64,000 nt of DNA from JBMNGN01 sp050949865 (GTDB lineage: Bacteria > Bacillota > Syntrophomonadia > Syntrophomonadales > Syntrophomonadaceae): contig JBMNGN010000002.1 in the NCBI GenBank assembly GCA_050949865.1, forward strand, positions 186,001-250,000. Reading direction: 5' to 3'. Position numbers and translations under genes: made by a program. Below, piece by piece: positions 56,330 to 64,000 of this stretch (the first letter of the stretch is position 1; each line of letters opens with the position of its first letter). A model generated the notes under the pieces. It saw only the letters and a list, made by a program, of their open reading frames with translations, was not told the origin of the DNA and searched no databases.

Positions 56330-58114
56330 ATGGCTGATGATGATAAGTTAAACATTGATAAAGCAGCCTCGGTTGGAAACTATTTAAACCTCTATTTTAG
56401 TCAGAATCAAGGAGTGCGGCTGGGGGAGAGCACGGTAGTTAGCTTGAAAGCCCATGCTAAAATGCCGGAAAAAAAGCTCAAAGGCCAGATTAAAATCCTG
56501 TTAAACCAGGATGCAGGCAAAACTTATCTTGATTTTGTTGAGAATAACAAGGTGATTCATATAGATGTTTATCACCGTTCGGGGAAAATAGATCCTCGAG
56601 ATATTGCCAGGGCCGTATTTGGGAGAATTGATAGTTATATCTTAGAGAAAGAACCCCAATTACAGTATGCAGAAGAGGAAAGGTTTAGATTGGTTACTGA
56701 ATTTGCCAATAAAGTATTCCTGGCAACTAATCAGGGGAAAGGAACGGTATACGATCTTTTTCAGGGCATTGCCAAACCGTTAATTGAAGGGGAGGAAGGC
56801 TCAGACCATGTCCATTTGTTGGCTCGCCTAAACCGGGAAGAGTATTATATCGTCTATATTATCGTAGAGGCCGTGGAAGAGACCATTCTGGCCGCCGGAC
56901 TTAAGCTTTCCAAGGTTCGCAATATAAGCCATGGAAACCAAAAAGTCAAGGAAGATGATTTTGCTGGTTACATAAAGCTGCCTTGGAAAAGGTTTAAAGG
57001 GCAGCCCAGCAGTTTTCTTCCGGCCAAGGAAAACATTAATCAACTAATAGTGAAACTGGCAGAAAAGTTCGGCGGAATAAATGAGATAGAAGAGTTTATG
57101 GAGAGTTATTCAACTAATATACTAAAGCGCAAGGGAATTGAGCAGCAGAAGAAAAAATGGGGTGAAGTAGAGCATTTCCTTGAGCAGCTGGAGGACCTGG
57201 AGTTAATCAAGAGTACCATTATCGGTAAGGTTTTCACCAGGAAAGGAATTGAACTAAAGGAATATGTCTTGAAACACAAATGTGAGCTGGAAACGGAAAT
57301 AAGGCGCAATATGCGCAAGATACCGTCAGGTGGAAGCAGCCGGTTCAGGAAACTGGGAAAAATAGAGAAAAAATCAGCTGTAGTTGAGTTTACTAACCGA
57401 AATAAAACAGCTAACTGTCCGGATAGAAACTGGTCAGGGGATCTTGCGGTACCCGATACTATCATTAAAGCCAAGAAGAACTGTTTTTTGCGCGGGGATA
57501 GCCGGTTTGCCATAAGAAAAGAGGATCTGCACTACTACGAGAAGAAGAGCTATATTCCTATTAATGTCTGTTTACTGATGGATGCAAGTGGCAGTATGGC
57601 CGGGGATAAACGGCAGGCTGCCTGTTATTTAGCCCAAAACCTTTTGCTTACTGGAAGAGAGAAGGTGGCGGTGGTTACTTTCCAGGAACGGAATGCTCAG
57701 ATAGTAGTGCCCTTTACCCGCAATCACAGTATTTTGAGCAAAGGATTGTCTACCATCAGCCCAGCCGGACTTACACCTATGGCACATGGTATTGTTGCCG
57801 CAGTAGATCTGATCGCTAGTAACCGGGTGAAAAACCCTTTGCTGGTTATGATTACAGATGGTATACCAAATTCACCGCTCTGGACTTTAGATGCCCAGGC
57901 TGACGCCCTTAATGCGGCTAAGCTAATTGCCGAGAATAAGCTCAGATTTATTTGTATTGGGGTAGAATCAAACCGCCTTTTCCTGGAGAAAGTCTGTGAC
58001 CAGGCCCAGGGTATCCTGTACCTGGTAGATGATCTCAATAAAGATAACCTAATAAATATAGTCCGTATGGAGAAAAGAGATATATTAAACCGGCGGAGAC
58101 GAGTGGCCAATTAA
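56330..58114 (+). CDS. BchD-like vWA-domain protein
   Basis: This 594-residue protein has an N-terminal helical half without an obvious enzyme motif, a basic linker (about residues 320-390), and a C-terminal von Willebrand A domain. The MIDAS metal site is complete: DASGSM (Asp418), the later Thr in GLTPMAHG and MITDGIP. The architecture resembles the D subunit of magnesium chelatase without an AAA+ domain. It is coupled to the BchI-like ATPase upstream and presumably works with it. Confidence 0.9.
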   Translation: MADDDKLNIDKAASVGNYLNLYFSQNQGVRLGESTVVSLKAHAKMPEKKLKGQIKILLNQDAGKTYLDFVENNKVIHIDVYHRSGKIDPRDIARAVFGRIDSYILEKEPQLQYAEEERFRLVTEFANKVFLATNQGKGTVYDLFQGIAKPLIEGEEGSDHVHLLARLNREEYYIVYIIVEAVEETILAAGLKLSKVRNISHGNQKVKEDDFAGYIKLPWKRFKGQPSSFLPAKENINQLIVKLAEKFGGINEIEEFMESYSTNILKRKGIEQQKKKWGEVEHFLEQLEDLELIKSTIIGKVFTRKGIELKEYVLKHKCELETEIRRNMRKIPSGGSSRFRKLGKIEKKSAVVEFTNRNKTANCPDRNWSGDLAVPDTIIKAKKNCFLRGDSRFAIRKEDLHYYEKKSYIPINVCLLMDASGSMAGDKRQAACYLAQNLLLTGREKVAVVTFQERNAQIVVPFTRNHSILSKGLSTISPAGLTPMAHGIVAAVDLIASNRVKNPLLVMITDGIPNSPLWTLDAQADALNAAKLIAENKLRFICIGVESNRLFLEKVCDQAQGILYLVDDLNKDNLINIVRMEKRDILNRRRRVAN

Positions 58115-58151
58115 TTATTTAACGACAATAATCGACGAATAAAATTTCATA

Positions 58152-58181
58152 TTGACATAATTCTATCTTATCTGGTACAAT
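58152..58181 (+). promoter_or_regulatory. Sigma-A promoter of the candidate small RNA
   Basis: TTGACA (58152-58157), 18 bases, TACAAT (58176-58181). The nearest start codon is 175 bases downstream, beyond a terminator, so the promoter most likely drives a short RNA or an attenuated leader. Confidence 0.65.
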
Positions 58182-58187
58182 CCTTTT

Positions 58188-58282
58188 AAGGAACGAATGC
58201 AAATTAAGGGTTGCAAGACCCGCAGTTTGCTTTAATAACTCCTCCTTCATAATGAGCACCAATCTGGTGCTCCCTTTTTTTT
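58188..58282 (+). ncRNA. Candidate small regulatory RNA with anti-Shine-Dalgarno stretch
   Basis: From a predicted start near 58188 the RNA would be about 95 bases: a 5' stem GCAAA/TTTGC with inner GGGT/ACCC (58199-58230), a single-stranded stretch containing TCCTCCTT (58240-58247), complementary to AGGAGG ribosome sites, and an intrinsic terminator GAGCACC/GGTGCTC (58254-58272) with an eight-T tail. There is no open frame. This hairpin - C-rich loop - terminator order is typical of sRNAs that block translation. It could instead be an attenuator for the GerMN gene. Confidence 0.5.
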
Positions 58283-58356
58283 ATTTATAAGTCATAAATA
58301 TCAGCCTTCTCTAGTATGTTTATTTAGCAGGAATTAATAGGGGAGGCTCAGGCGAC

Positions 58357-58959
58357 ATGACTAGAAAATTTGTAAGTGTTCTAGCAATTATAGTTTTGGG
58401 AATTTGCCTTTTGAGTGGAGGATGTTTTCCGTTTTCTGACGACCGCAATCTGAAGTCCTGGAGAGATATCCTAAGAATAGGTCCGGATGAGAATAATAAT
58501 GATACACCGTTGAATCTGGAACCGATTCAGCCCCAGCTAGAAAACGAGGACCAAAAGGACAGGATCGGGGTTAGGCTTTATTTTGGCAAGCCCGATGGCT
58601 ACGGCTTGGTTGCCGAAGAACGGTTGATTACCAAGACCGAAGGGATAGCCCGCCAGACCTTGCAGGAGTTATTGAAGGGGCCAGATAGCAGTAATTGTTT
58701 AAATATATTTCCGGAAGGGACAAGATTGTTGGACATCAACATTAAACCGGATGGGCTGTGTATAGTTGATTTTAGCCCTGAGATTAAGAATGTTACCAGT
58801 CTTCACCAGGAAAAACTAGTTGTATATGCTATCGCCAACACCCTTGGGCAGTTTGCTACTGTAGATAAGGTGTCTTTCAGGATTGGCGGGGAGGAAGTGC
58901 CAACAATAGCTGGATTTGTAGACATTTCTGAAACGGTAACCCCAGACTATGACCTTTAA
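58357..58959 (+). CDS. GerMN-domain lipoprotein
   Basis: This 200-residue protein has a lipoprotein signal (LAIIVLGICLLSGGC, lipobox Cys at about residue 23) and a GerMN domain (VRLYFGKPDGYGLVAEERLI, TRQTLQELLKGPDSS-like segment, LLDINIKPDGLCIVDFSPEI, NTLGQFATVDKVSFRIGG). GerMN domains occur in spore-germination protein GerM and other clostridial envelope proteins, which fits a spore-forming lineage. It is likely anchored outside the membrane. A terminator follows. Confidence 0.88.
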   Translation: MTRKFVSVLAIIVLGICLLSGGCFPFSDDRNLKSWRDILRIGPDENNNDTPLNLEPIQPQLENEDQKDRIGVRLYFGKPDGYGLVAEERLITKTEGIARQTLQELLKGPDSSNCLNIFPEGTRLLDINIKPDGLCIVDFSPEIKNVTSLHQEKLVVYAIANTLGQFATVDKVSFRIGGEEVPTIAGFVDISETVTPDYDL

Positions 58960-58971
58960 TATCCCGTTTGT

Positions 58972-58997
58972 TACCCCGCATGGCGGGGTATTTTTTT
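58972..58997 (+). terminator. Terminator of the GerMN gene
   Basis: TACCCCGC (58972-58979), loop ATG, GCGGGGTA (58983-58990) and seven T residues. Confidence 0.9.
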
Positions 58998-59123
58998 ACT
59001 GGCGGTATGGGATCAAACCCTGTTATGTTTAAGAATTAACTTATATGGTATTAATTAAACAAAAGTGATAAATTAATTAATAGACTGTTTTAAATAAGGA
59101 GAATATGGTGATGGGGTGTTATA

Positions 59124-59924
59124 GTGCCAAAGAGGCCCATAGGTATTTTTGACTCGGGTGTTGGGGGACTTACCGTAGTTAAATCCTTGATCCAACAGCT
59201 GCCTAATGAAAGCTTTATTTATATCGGAGATACTGCTCATGTTCCTTATGGAAATAAAACTAAAAAACAGTTACTCAGTTATGCCTATAGAATAATTGAT
59301 TACCTTATTCAACGCAGGGTTAAAGCAATAATTGTGGCATGTGGAACCCATTCATCGGTTACACTTCCGGTATTAACCGAAGAATATTCATTACCCATTA
59401 TCGGGGTAGTTAAAGCCGGTGCCTACCAAGCATGTAGGGTTACTCGGAAGGGATTGCTGGGGGTTCTGGCTACCCAGGCCACAGTAAACAGCCTGGCCTA
59501 CACCCGGGAGATCAACCGAATAAGACCCGATTACAAAGTCTACGAGGTTGGCTGTCCACGCCTGGTTCCATTGATAGAAGCGGGTAAGCTCAGGGATAGA
59601 GAAACGGTTGAAGCAGTGGAAGACTACCTGTCCCCATTGCTGGCTAAAGGGATTGACACCTTAATCCTGGGTTGCACCCATTACCCTTTTTTAAGTGAAG
59701 TTATCAGGAGTATTGCTGGGGAAAATGTAGTACAGGTAGATCCTTCATGGCAGACGATCCGGGAATTGATACAGATTTTTTCCGAGCATAACCTTTATAA
59801 CCAGTCCAATGAAACCCCTTTAAGGGAATTTTACGTCAGCGGGCAGGAAGAACCGTTTTTTGATTTAAGCCGGGTTCTAATCGGCGAAATTGTTAATAAT
59901 GTGCACAAGATTTACCTTGACTAA
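59124..59924 (+). CDS. murI: Glutamate racemase
   Basis: This 266-residue enzyme makes D-glutamate for peptidoglycan. It has IGIFDSGVGGLTVVK with the conserved Asp-Ser, VPYGNKT, the two catalytic cysteines Cys73 (VACGTHSS) and Cys184 (LGCTHYPF), and length normal for the family. The usual ACNTAS motif is ACGTHS here, a variant around the first Cys that deserves note but keeps the nucleophile. The GTG start is preceded by GGGGTG. rph follows after an attenuator-like hairpin. Confidence 0.95.
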   Translation: MPKRPIGIFDSGVGGLTVVKSLIQQLPNESFIYIGDTAHVPYGNKTKKQLLSYAYRIIDYLIQRRVKAIIVACGTHSSVTLPVLTEEYSLPIIGVVKAGAYQACRVTRKGLLGVLATQATVNSLAYTREINRIRPDYKVYEVGCPRLVPLIEAGKLRDRETVEAVEDYLSPLLAKGIDTLILGCTHYPFLSEVIRSIAGENVVQVDPSWQTIRELIQIFSEHNLYNQSNETPLREFYVSGQEEPFFDLSRVLIGEIVNNVHKIYLD

Positions 59925-60043
59925 ACTTTATCCTTAAACCGGCGGTTATTAATGGGTCAAGCTGGTTACCAAGGCCTTTGGGAGGCCATGTATAATTAGT
60001 TTAAATAGGGGTATAAGGAGCAAACATTACTTTTCAAGTAAGC

Positions 60044-60073
60044 GGGCTAAGGGAATTCCCGTTAGCCCCTTTT
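60044..60073 (+). terminator. Terminator or attenuator just before rph
   Basis: GGGCTAA (60044-60050) pairs with TTAGCCC (60062-60068) with an inner GGG/CCC around AATT, followed by CTTTT. Only a few bases separate it from the rph ribosome site AGGAGGTG. It can end murI transcripts or throttle read-through into rph-rdgB. TATAAT at 59991 is a possible -10 upstream of it. Confidence 0.65.
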
Positions 60074-60086
60074 CAGGAGGTGTAGC

Positions 60087-60821
60087 ATGCAAAGGCCAAA
60101 CAACCGGATGCCTGACCAAATGAGAGAGGTCAGGATAATTCCCCATTTCATTAAACATCCTCAGGGATCGGTTCTAATTGAGATAGGAGATACCAGGGTC
60201 CTCTGTTCAGCCACTATAGAAGATAAAGTGCCGCCGTTTTTAAAGGGCACCGGCAGCGGATGGGTGACTGCCGAGTACTCGCTTCTTCCTGCATCAACTG
60301 AGATTAGGACCCAACGTGAATCTGCCCGGGGGAAGATAAGCGGCAGAACATCTGAGATTCAAAGGCTTATTGGCAGGTCGCTCAGGGCGGTAGTTGATCT
60401 GCAATCCCTGGGCGAGAGAACTATATGGGTTGACTGCGATGTTATTCAGGCTGATGGGGGAACCAGAACCGCCTCTATCACCGGCGGTTATGCGGCATTA
60501 CATCTGGCTTTGCAAAAACTGAAAGCAGCGGGCCAGCTTCCGGTAATACCGGTTAAGAATTTCGTAGCTGCAGTAAGTGTAGGGATTGTAAACGGGTTGC
60601 CGGTTTTAGATCTGGAGTTTTCTGAAGACTGTATGGCAGATGTTGATATGAATATAGTTATGACCGGCAGCGGTGAATATGTGGAAATACAGGGTACTGG
60701 AGAGGGCAGGGCTTTTACCGCAGCAGAGCTGAAAGAACTCCTGGGCCTGGCGGAAAAAGGTATTTCAGAATTGTTCGTAATACAAAGAAAGGTTTTGGAG
60801 GGGAACAGCGCCTTTGAGTAA
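60087..60821 (+). CDS. rph: Ribonuclease PH
   Basis: This 244-residue phosphate-dependent 3' exonuclease trims tRNA 3' ends. Signatures include RPNNRMPDQMREVRI, GSVLIEIGDTRVLCSATIE, AEYSLLPASTEIRTQRES, SEIQRLIGRSLRAVVDL and CDVIQADGGTRTASITG. The start is ATG with AGGAGGTG. It overlaps rdgB by eight bases, a common arrangement in Firmicutes. Confidence 0.97.
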   Translation: MQRPNNRMPDQMREVRIIPHFIKHPQGSVLIEIGDTRVLCSATIEDKVPPFLKGTGSGWVTAEYSLLPASTEIRTQRESARGKISGRTSEIQRLIGRSLRAVVDLQSLGERTIWVDCDVIQADGGTRTASITGGYAALHLALQKLKAAGQLPVIPVKNFVAAVSVGIVNGLPVLDLEFSEDCMADVDMNIVMTGSGEYVEIQGTGEGRAFTAAELKELLGLAEKGISELFVIQRKVLEGNSAFE

Positions 60822-61425
60822 ATCCCTGTTATTAGCAACCCGTAACCAGCATAAAAAGGCGGAGCTTCAAGCCATGCTTAAAGATATGGGAATTAAGGTC
60901 CTGGGGTTGGACGACCTTGCCGGAATGCCAGAGGTCGAGGAAAACGGCCGTACTTTTGAAGAAAACGCGGTTAAAAAAGCACGGGAAAATGCCCTGGTCA
61001 GTAAAATGGTTTGTTTGGCTGATGATTCCGGGCTGGTAGTCGATGCTCTTGATGGTAAACCGGGAGTTTTTTCAGCCCGCTTTGCCGGCCCCAAGGCAAG
61101 TGATCTGGAGAACAATATTCAGTTGCTAAAAATGATGGAAGGGGTTAAAGAAACCCACCGAACGGCCAGATTTGAATGTGTTATTGCTGTCTGTAGTCCC
61201 GATCTTAATGTGAAGCTGGCAAAGGGTACCTGCGAAGGGACTATTGCCCTGCAACCTCGAGGCAATGCTGGGTTTGGCTATGATCCTCTATTTATTCCTA
61301 AAGGCTATTCGATCAGCTTCGCCGAAATGGCCCCGGAGGATAAAAACCGGATAAGCCACCGGGGTATCGCCCTGCGGAAGGCCCTGCCGATCATAAAGGG
61401 GTATTTTTATGGCCATGATGCTTAA
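60814..61425 (+). CDS. rdgB: XTP/dITP pyrophosphatase (HAM1/RdgB family)
   Basis: This 203-residue enzyme removes ITP, dITP and XTP from the nucleotide pool. It opens SLLLATRNQHKKAEL and has the family blocks TFEENAVKKARENA, LADDSGLVVDALDGKPGVFSARFAG, GNAGFGYDPLFIP and KNRISHRG. The TTG at 60814 with GGAGGGG is the start. It follows and overlaps rph. Confidence 0.96.
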   Translation: MSKSLLLATRNQHKKAELQAMLKDMGIKVLGLDDLAGMPEVEENGRTFEENAVKKARENALVSKMVCLADDSGLVVDALDGKPGVFSARFAGPKASDLENNIQLLKMMEGVKETHRTARFECVIAVCSPDLNVKLAKGTCEGTIALQPRGNAGFGYDPLFIPKGYSISFAEMAPEDKNRISHRGIALRKALPIIKGYFYGHDA

Positions 61426-61442
61426 AAGGTGGGGGAGCATAC

Positions 61443-61910
61443 TTGAGAATTGCGGTTGCGGGTGATACCCATGGCAGAACCGAGTCTATAAGAAAGGCCT
61501 TAAGCCATATCCGGTTTGACAGCCTGTTTTTTACTGGTGATTATTATAGGGATGGCAAAAAGCTAGCCAGTCAGATTAAGGTTAAATACTATGGGGTAGT
61601 TGGCAACTGTGATCTTTCAATGGGAAAGACCGAACTAATGGTCAAGCTTGATGGCTGTTCCTTCTATATCACTCATGGTCATAGGTACGGGGTTAAGAAG
61701 AGTATTAATTCACTGTTTTACCGTGGTAAGGAAATGGGAGCTGATGCGGTAATATTTGGCCATACCCATGTACCTTTTATCGAAAGGATCGATGATATGT
61801 GGTTGATAAACCCTGGCAGTCCTTCATTACCCCGGTCTAACAGCCGCTGTACTTATGCGGTAATCGAAACGGACAACGGCAGCTTAAAACCCAGGATTAT
61901 AGAGTTATAG
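61443..61910 (+). CDS. Metallophosphoesterase, YfcE/MJ0936 type
   Basis: This 155-residue calcineurin-like phosphoesterase has metal-ligand motifs VAGDTHG (residues 5-11), FFTGDYY, GVVGNCD, THGHRYG and FGHTHVP. MJ0936-like members act on phosphodiesters. The start is TTG with GGGGGAG. It sits in the murI-rph-rdgB run, where this family is often found; the substrate is unknown. Confidence 0.92.
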   Translation: MRIAVAGDTHGRTESIRKALSHIRFDSLFFTGDYYRDGKKLASQIKVKYYGVVGNCDLSMGKTELMVKLDGCSFYITHGHRYGVKKSINSLFYRGKEMGADAVIFGHTHVPFIERIDDMWLINPGSPSLPRSNSRCTYAVIETDNGSLKPRIIEL

Positions 61911-61929
61911 CGGCCCTTAAGGAGGATTA

Positions 61930-62820
61930 ATGGAACTAAAAAAAATCAGGCTCAATACCTATGCTATTAATTATCCCAGCGCGGTAGGAGTTTATGTGTT
62001 TGATGACCAAAGCTGTGTTTTAATAGACAGCGGTGCCAGCGCATCCTTTGGGAAGAAAACCCTTAAATTGTTAGCCAACCAGGGCTATAAGGTCAGGGGG
62101 ATTATAAATACCCATTCTCATGCTGATCACTGCGGCGGGAATCATTATATTCAAGAGGCAACTAATTGCGCTATATATGCTTCTGCAACTGAAGCTCCAT
62201 TTCTGGGCGATCCCGTGCTGGAAATGACCTACCTGTATTCTGCCAGTCCTATCAAAGCGCTTAAAAATAAGTTTGTTTTGCCCCCCAAGTGTACGGTTAC
62301 CAATATTATAGAACCGGGAAAAGCTGTTATTAATGGGGCTGAATTTAAATTCATAGACTTGTCTGGACACAGTTTGGGACAAATAGGGGTAGAGACTCCT
62401 GATGGGGTATTGTTTGCCGGGGATAGCCTAATAGTAACCAGGATACTGAGTAACCATCCTTTCCTGTATTTGGTGGATGTTTCAAATCATATGGACTCCT
62501 TGAACACCCTGTTAAGCTGGCCAGGTGATTGCGTATACCTTTCCCATGGAGGGTTAGTAAACGACCTGGGAAAAGAAATCCGGGAGAACGGCCATGCCCT
62601 TGATCAAATCCTTAATTTGCTGCTGGATATCGTTAAATCCCCTAAAGGTCGGGAGGAGACCCTGCGGGAATTGGCCCAAAGGCTGGGAATAACCTTAAAT
62701 CAAAACGGCTATTACCGGAGCCTGTCCAGTATATCAGCCTTTCTTTCATTTCTGTGCAATGAAGGAATAATCCAAGTCGGTCTAGAAGACGGCCTGATGA
62801 AATTTGCAAGGGCCAGATAG
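61930..62820 (+). CDS. Metallo-beta-lactamase-fold hydrolase
   Basis: This 296-residue protein has the MBL metal signature THSHADHCGG (about residues 61-70), a later DLSGHSLGQ and FAGDSL, and a terminal winged-helix-like helical segment (TLRELAQRLGITLNQNGYYRSLSSISAFL) resembling an LACTB2-type C terminus. The substrate cannot be told from sequence; glyoxalase II-like thioesterase or RNase activities are possible. GGAGG precedes the ATG. Confidence 0.85.
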   Translation: MELKKIRLNTYAINYPSAVGVYVFDDQSCVLIDSGASASFGKKTLKLLANQGYKVRGIINTHSHADHCGGNHYIQEATNCAIYASATEAPFLGDPVLEMTYLYSASPIKALKNKFVLPPKCTVTNIIEPGKAVINGAEFKFIDLSGHSLGQIGVETPDGVLFAGDSLIVTRILSNHPFLYLVDVSNHMDSLNTLLSWPGDCVYLSHGGLVNDLGKEIRENGHALDQILNLLLDIVKSPKGREETLRELAQRLGITLNQNGYYRSLSSISAFLSFLCNEGIIQVGLEDGLMKFARAR

Positions 62821-62955
62821 GTCCTCAAATAACGAGACCAAATGCCGTTTAGGTGTATACAGTCCACCTTTAGGTTGCGGCTCTGGAGATTTTAATATAT
62901 ATTTAATCAGTGGACTATTGTAGGTTGTCCTAATACTTGCGAAGGATGTTGAGAA

Positions 62956-64000
62956 GTGGGTAGATTACCAGACTATATTGGGGTATCGGCTTTCGGTATA
63001 AAAATGGGAATCATAGTACCGGGAAGCGATTTAATAGACCTGTTATGCCAGGCTCTAAAAAAGTGTGACCAAGATGGACTTCTGGATGATGGAGACACAG
63101 TGTGTATTACTGAATCAGTACTGGCCAGGGCTCAGAATAATTATGTCCTGGTTGAAGACATAGCCGCACAGGTTAAAGAAAGGCTGAATTTACATCCTCG
63201 GGCCAAAGTTGGGGTGCTTTTTCCCATATTAAGCAGAAACCGTTTTTCATTAATTATGAAAGGCATTGCGGCTGCAGTACCCGAAGGCCAGGTGGTTGTA
63301 CAGTTGTCCTATCCTGCCGACGAGGTTGGGAACCAGCTATTGCCCATTGAATATTGTGAATTGCTGGAAAACCGTATAATTACGGTGGAGGAAATAGGTG
63401 AGAATCGCTTTAAACACCCTATTACCAATGTTGATTACATTGAGCTTTATCATAATATTATTGCCGAACAGGGGGCCAAACCCCATATAATACTGAGCAA
63501 TGACTGTTTGAAAATTACCGAATATGACCTGGATGGGATTATAGTTGCCAATGTCCACAACCGGTTTAGGACTCTGGAAAAAACCAAAAGTATTGCTCCC
63601 AATTGTATAACTTTACAGGATATTTGCAATCAGGGAAATGGAGCCTGGTCGGAATGGGGGTTGTTAGGAAGCAATCTTTCCTCGGGTAATAAACTGAAAC
63701 TGGCTCCCAGAGAAGCCGATCAATTTGCTGATAAGCTCCAGGAGCAAATCAGGGCCGAATTGGGCAAACATGTTGAGGTGTTAGTATACGGAGACGGAGC
63801 GTATCGGGATCCTTCTACCGGCATTTATGAATTGGCCGATCCCCAGCCGGCTTTTGGTATGACCAAGGGATTAAGGGGAAAATATAGAGAAGGTTTGAAG
63901 TACAAATACCTGGTGGATAAAATGCTGGAAGAAGGAGTAGATATTGCCCATATTGAAGAACTGCTCAACCGTATGAAAAGCCAGGGATTTAATAAAGGCA
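62956..64000 (+). CDS. Coenzyme F420-0:L-glutamate ligase-like protein (partial)
   Basis: The open frame starts at GTG 62956 with AAGGA nine bases upstream and runs off the window after 348 codons. The first 25 residues (VGRLPDYIGVSAFGIKMGII) and the DGDTVCITESVLARAQNNYV segment match the F420-0 ligase (CofE-like, PF01996) fold. The middle has LSNDCLKITEYDLDG, and the end VYGDGAYRDPSTGIYELADP fits the same family. Firmicutes without F420 carry such proteins, so the true substrate may differ. The C terminus is missing. Confidence 0.75.
   Translation, partial: MGRLPDYIGVSAFGIKMGIIVPGSDLIDLLCQALKKCDQDGLLDDGDTVCITESVLARAQNNYVLVEDIAAQVKERLNLHPRAKVGVLFPILSRNRFSLIMKGIAAAVPEGQVVVQLSYPADEVGNQLLPIEYCELLENRIITVEEIGENRFKHPITNVDYIELYHNIIAEQGAKPHIILSNDCLKITEYDLDGIIVANVHNRFRTLEKTKSIAPNCITLQDICNQGNGAWSEWGLLGSNLSSGNKLKLAPREADQFADKLQEQIRAELGKHVEVLVYGDGAYRDPSTGIYELADPQPAFGMTKGLRGKYREGLKYKYLVDKMLEEGVDIAHIEELLNRMKSQGFNKG

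Overview
The window looks like the chromosome of an anaerobic, spore-forming-lineage Firmicute close to syntrophic clostridia such as Syntrophomonadaceae. This is inferred from gene content: GatCAB, a GerMN lipoprotein, strong AGGAGG ribosome sites with frequent GTG/TTG starts, a selenoprotein heterodisulfide reductase, Flx proteins and an aldehyde ferredoxin oxidoreductase (AOR). No species is claimed.

Layout. 1-4.6 kb: the 3' end of 16S, then 23S (with an unusual helix-63 insertion) and 5S rRNA, no tRNA seen, a rRNA-operon terminator and a stray 5S 3'-end fragment. 4.6-6.6 kb (minus): XRE regulator with a small membrane protein, Smr protein, DUF1287 protein. 6.8-17 kb (plus): housekeeping genes pcrA, ligA, degV, DUF554, gatCAB, metF. 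17-23 kb: second DegV, hybrid histidine kinase, stalk-glucosaminidase, acetate-type transporter, MerR regulator. 23.2-28.7 kb (minus): a tightly packed cluster of an Hsp70-like ATPase and three unrecognised proteins. 28.8-30 kb: YiiX-like papain-fold protein and a membrane protein.

30.3-49.5 kb is the metabolic core. A PAS/sigma-54 activator precedes two tandem copies of an alcohol dehydrogenase - permease - AOR module. Each copy has a sigma-54 promoter of the -24/-12 type in front, and each AOR has a Moco/Tuco-type riboswitch in its leader. Both AOR genes are frameshifted as given, sharing one lesion. The second copy ends with a MoaD/ThiS-like protein. Next comes hdrC-hdrB-hdrA-flxD-flxC-flxB-flxA. 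HdrA and FlxD (MvhD-like) each carry an in-frame UGA exactly where family members have cysteine, and each UGA is followed by a SECIS-like hairpin, so both are read here as selenoproteins. Together these genes fit alcohol oxidation to aldehyde and acid, with NADH and reduced ferredoxin balanced through the flavin-based Flx-Hdr complex.

49.6-58.1 kb: a fusion of a class-III aminotransferase with an acyl-ACP-reductase-like domain, a DUF1285-like protein, a radical SAM protein, and a LytTR regulator followed by a 38-residue membrane peptide and a BchI/BchD-like AAA+/vWA pair. 58.1-64 kb: a candidate small RNA carrying an anti-Shine-Dalgarno-like stretch, a GerMN lipoprotein, murI, rph, rdgB, a phosphoesterase, a metallo-beta-lactamase-fold protein and a truncated F420-ligase-like gene.

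All calls come from reading the sequence and the translated frames; no database search or folding program was run.
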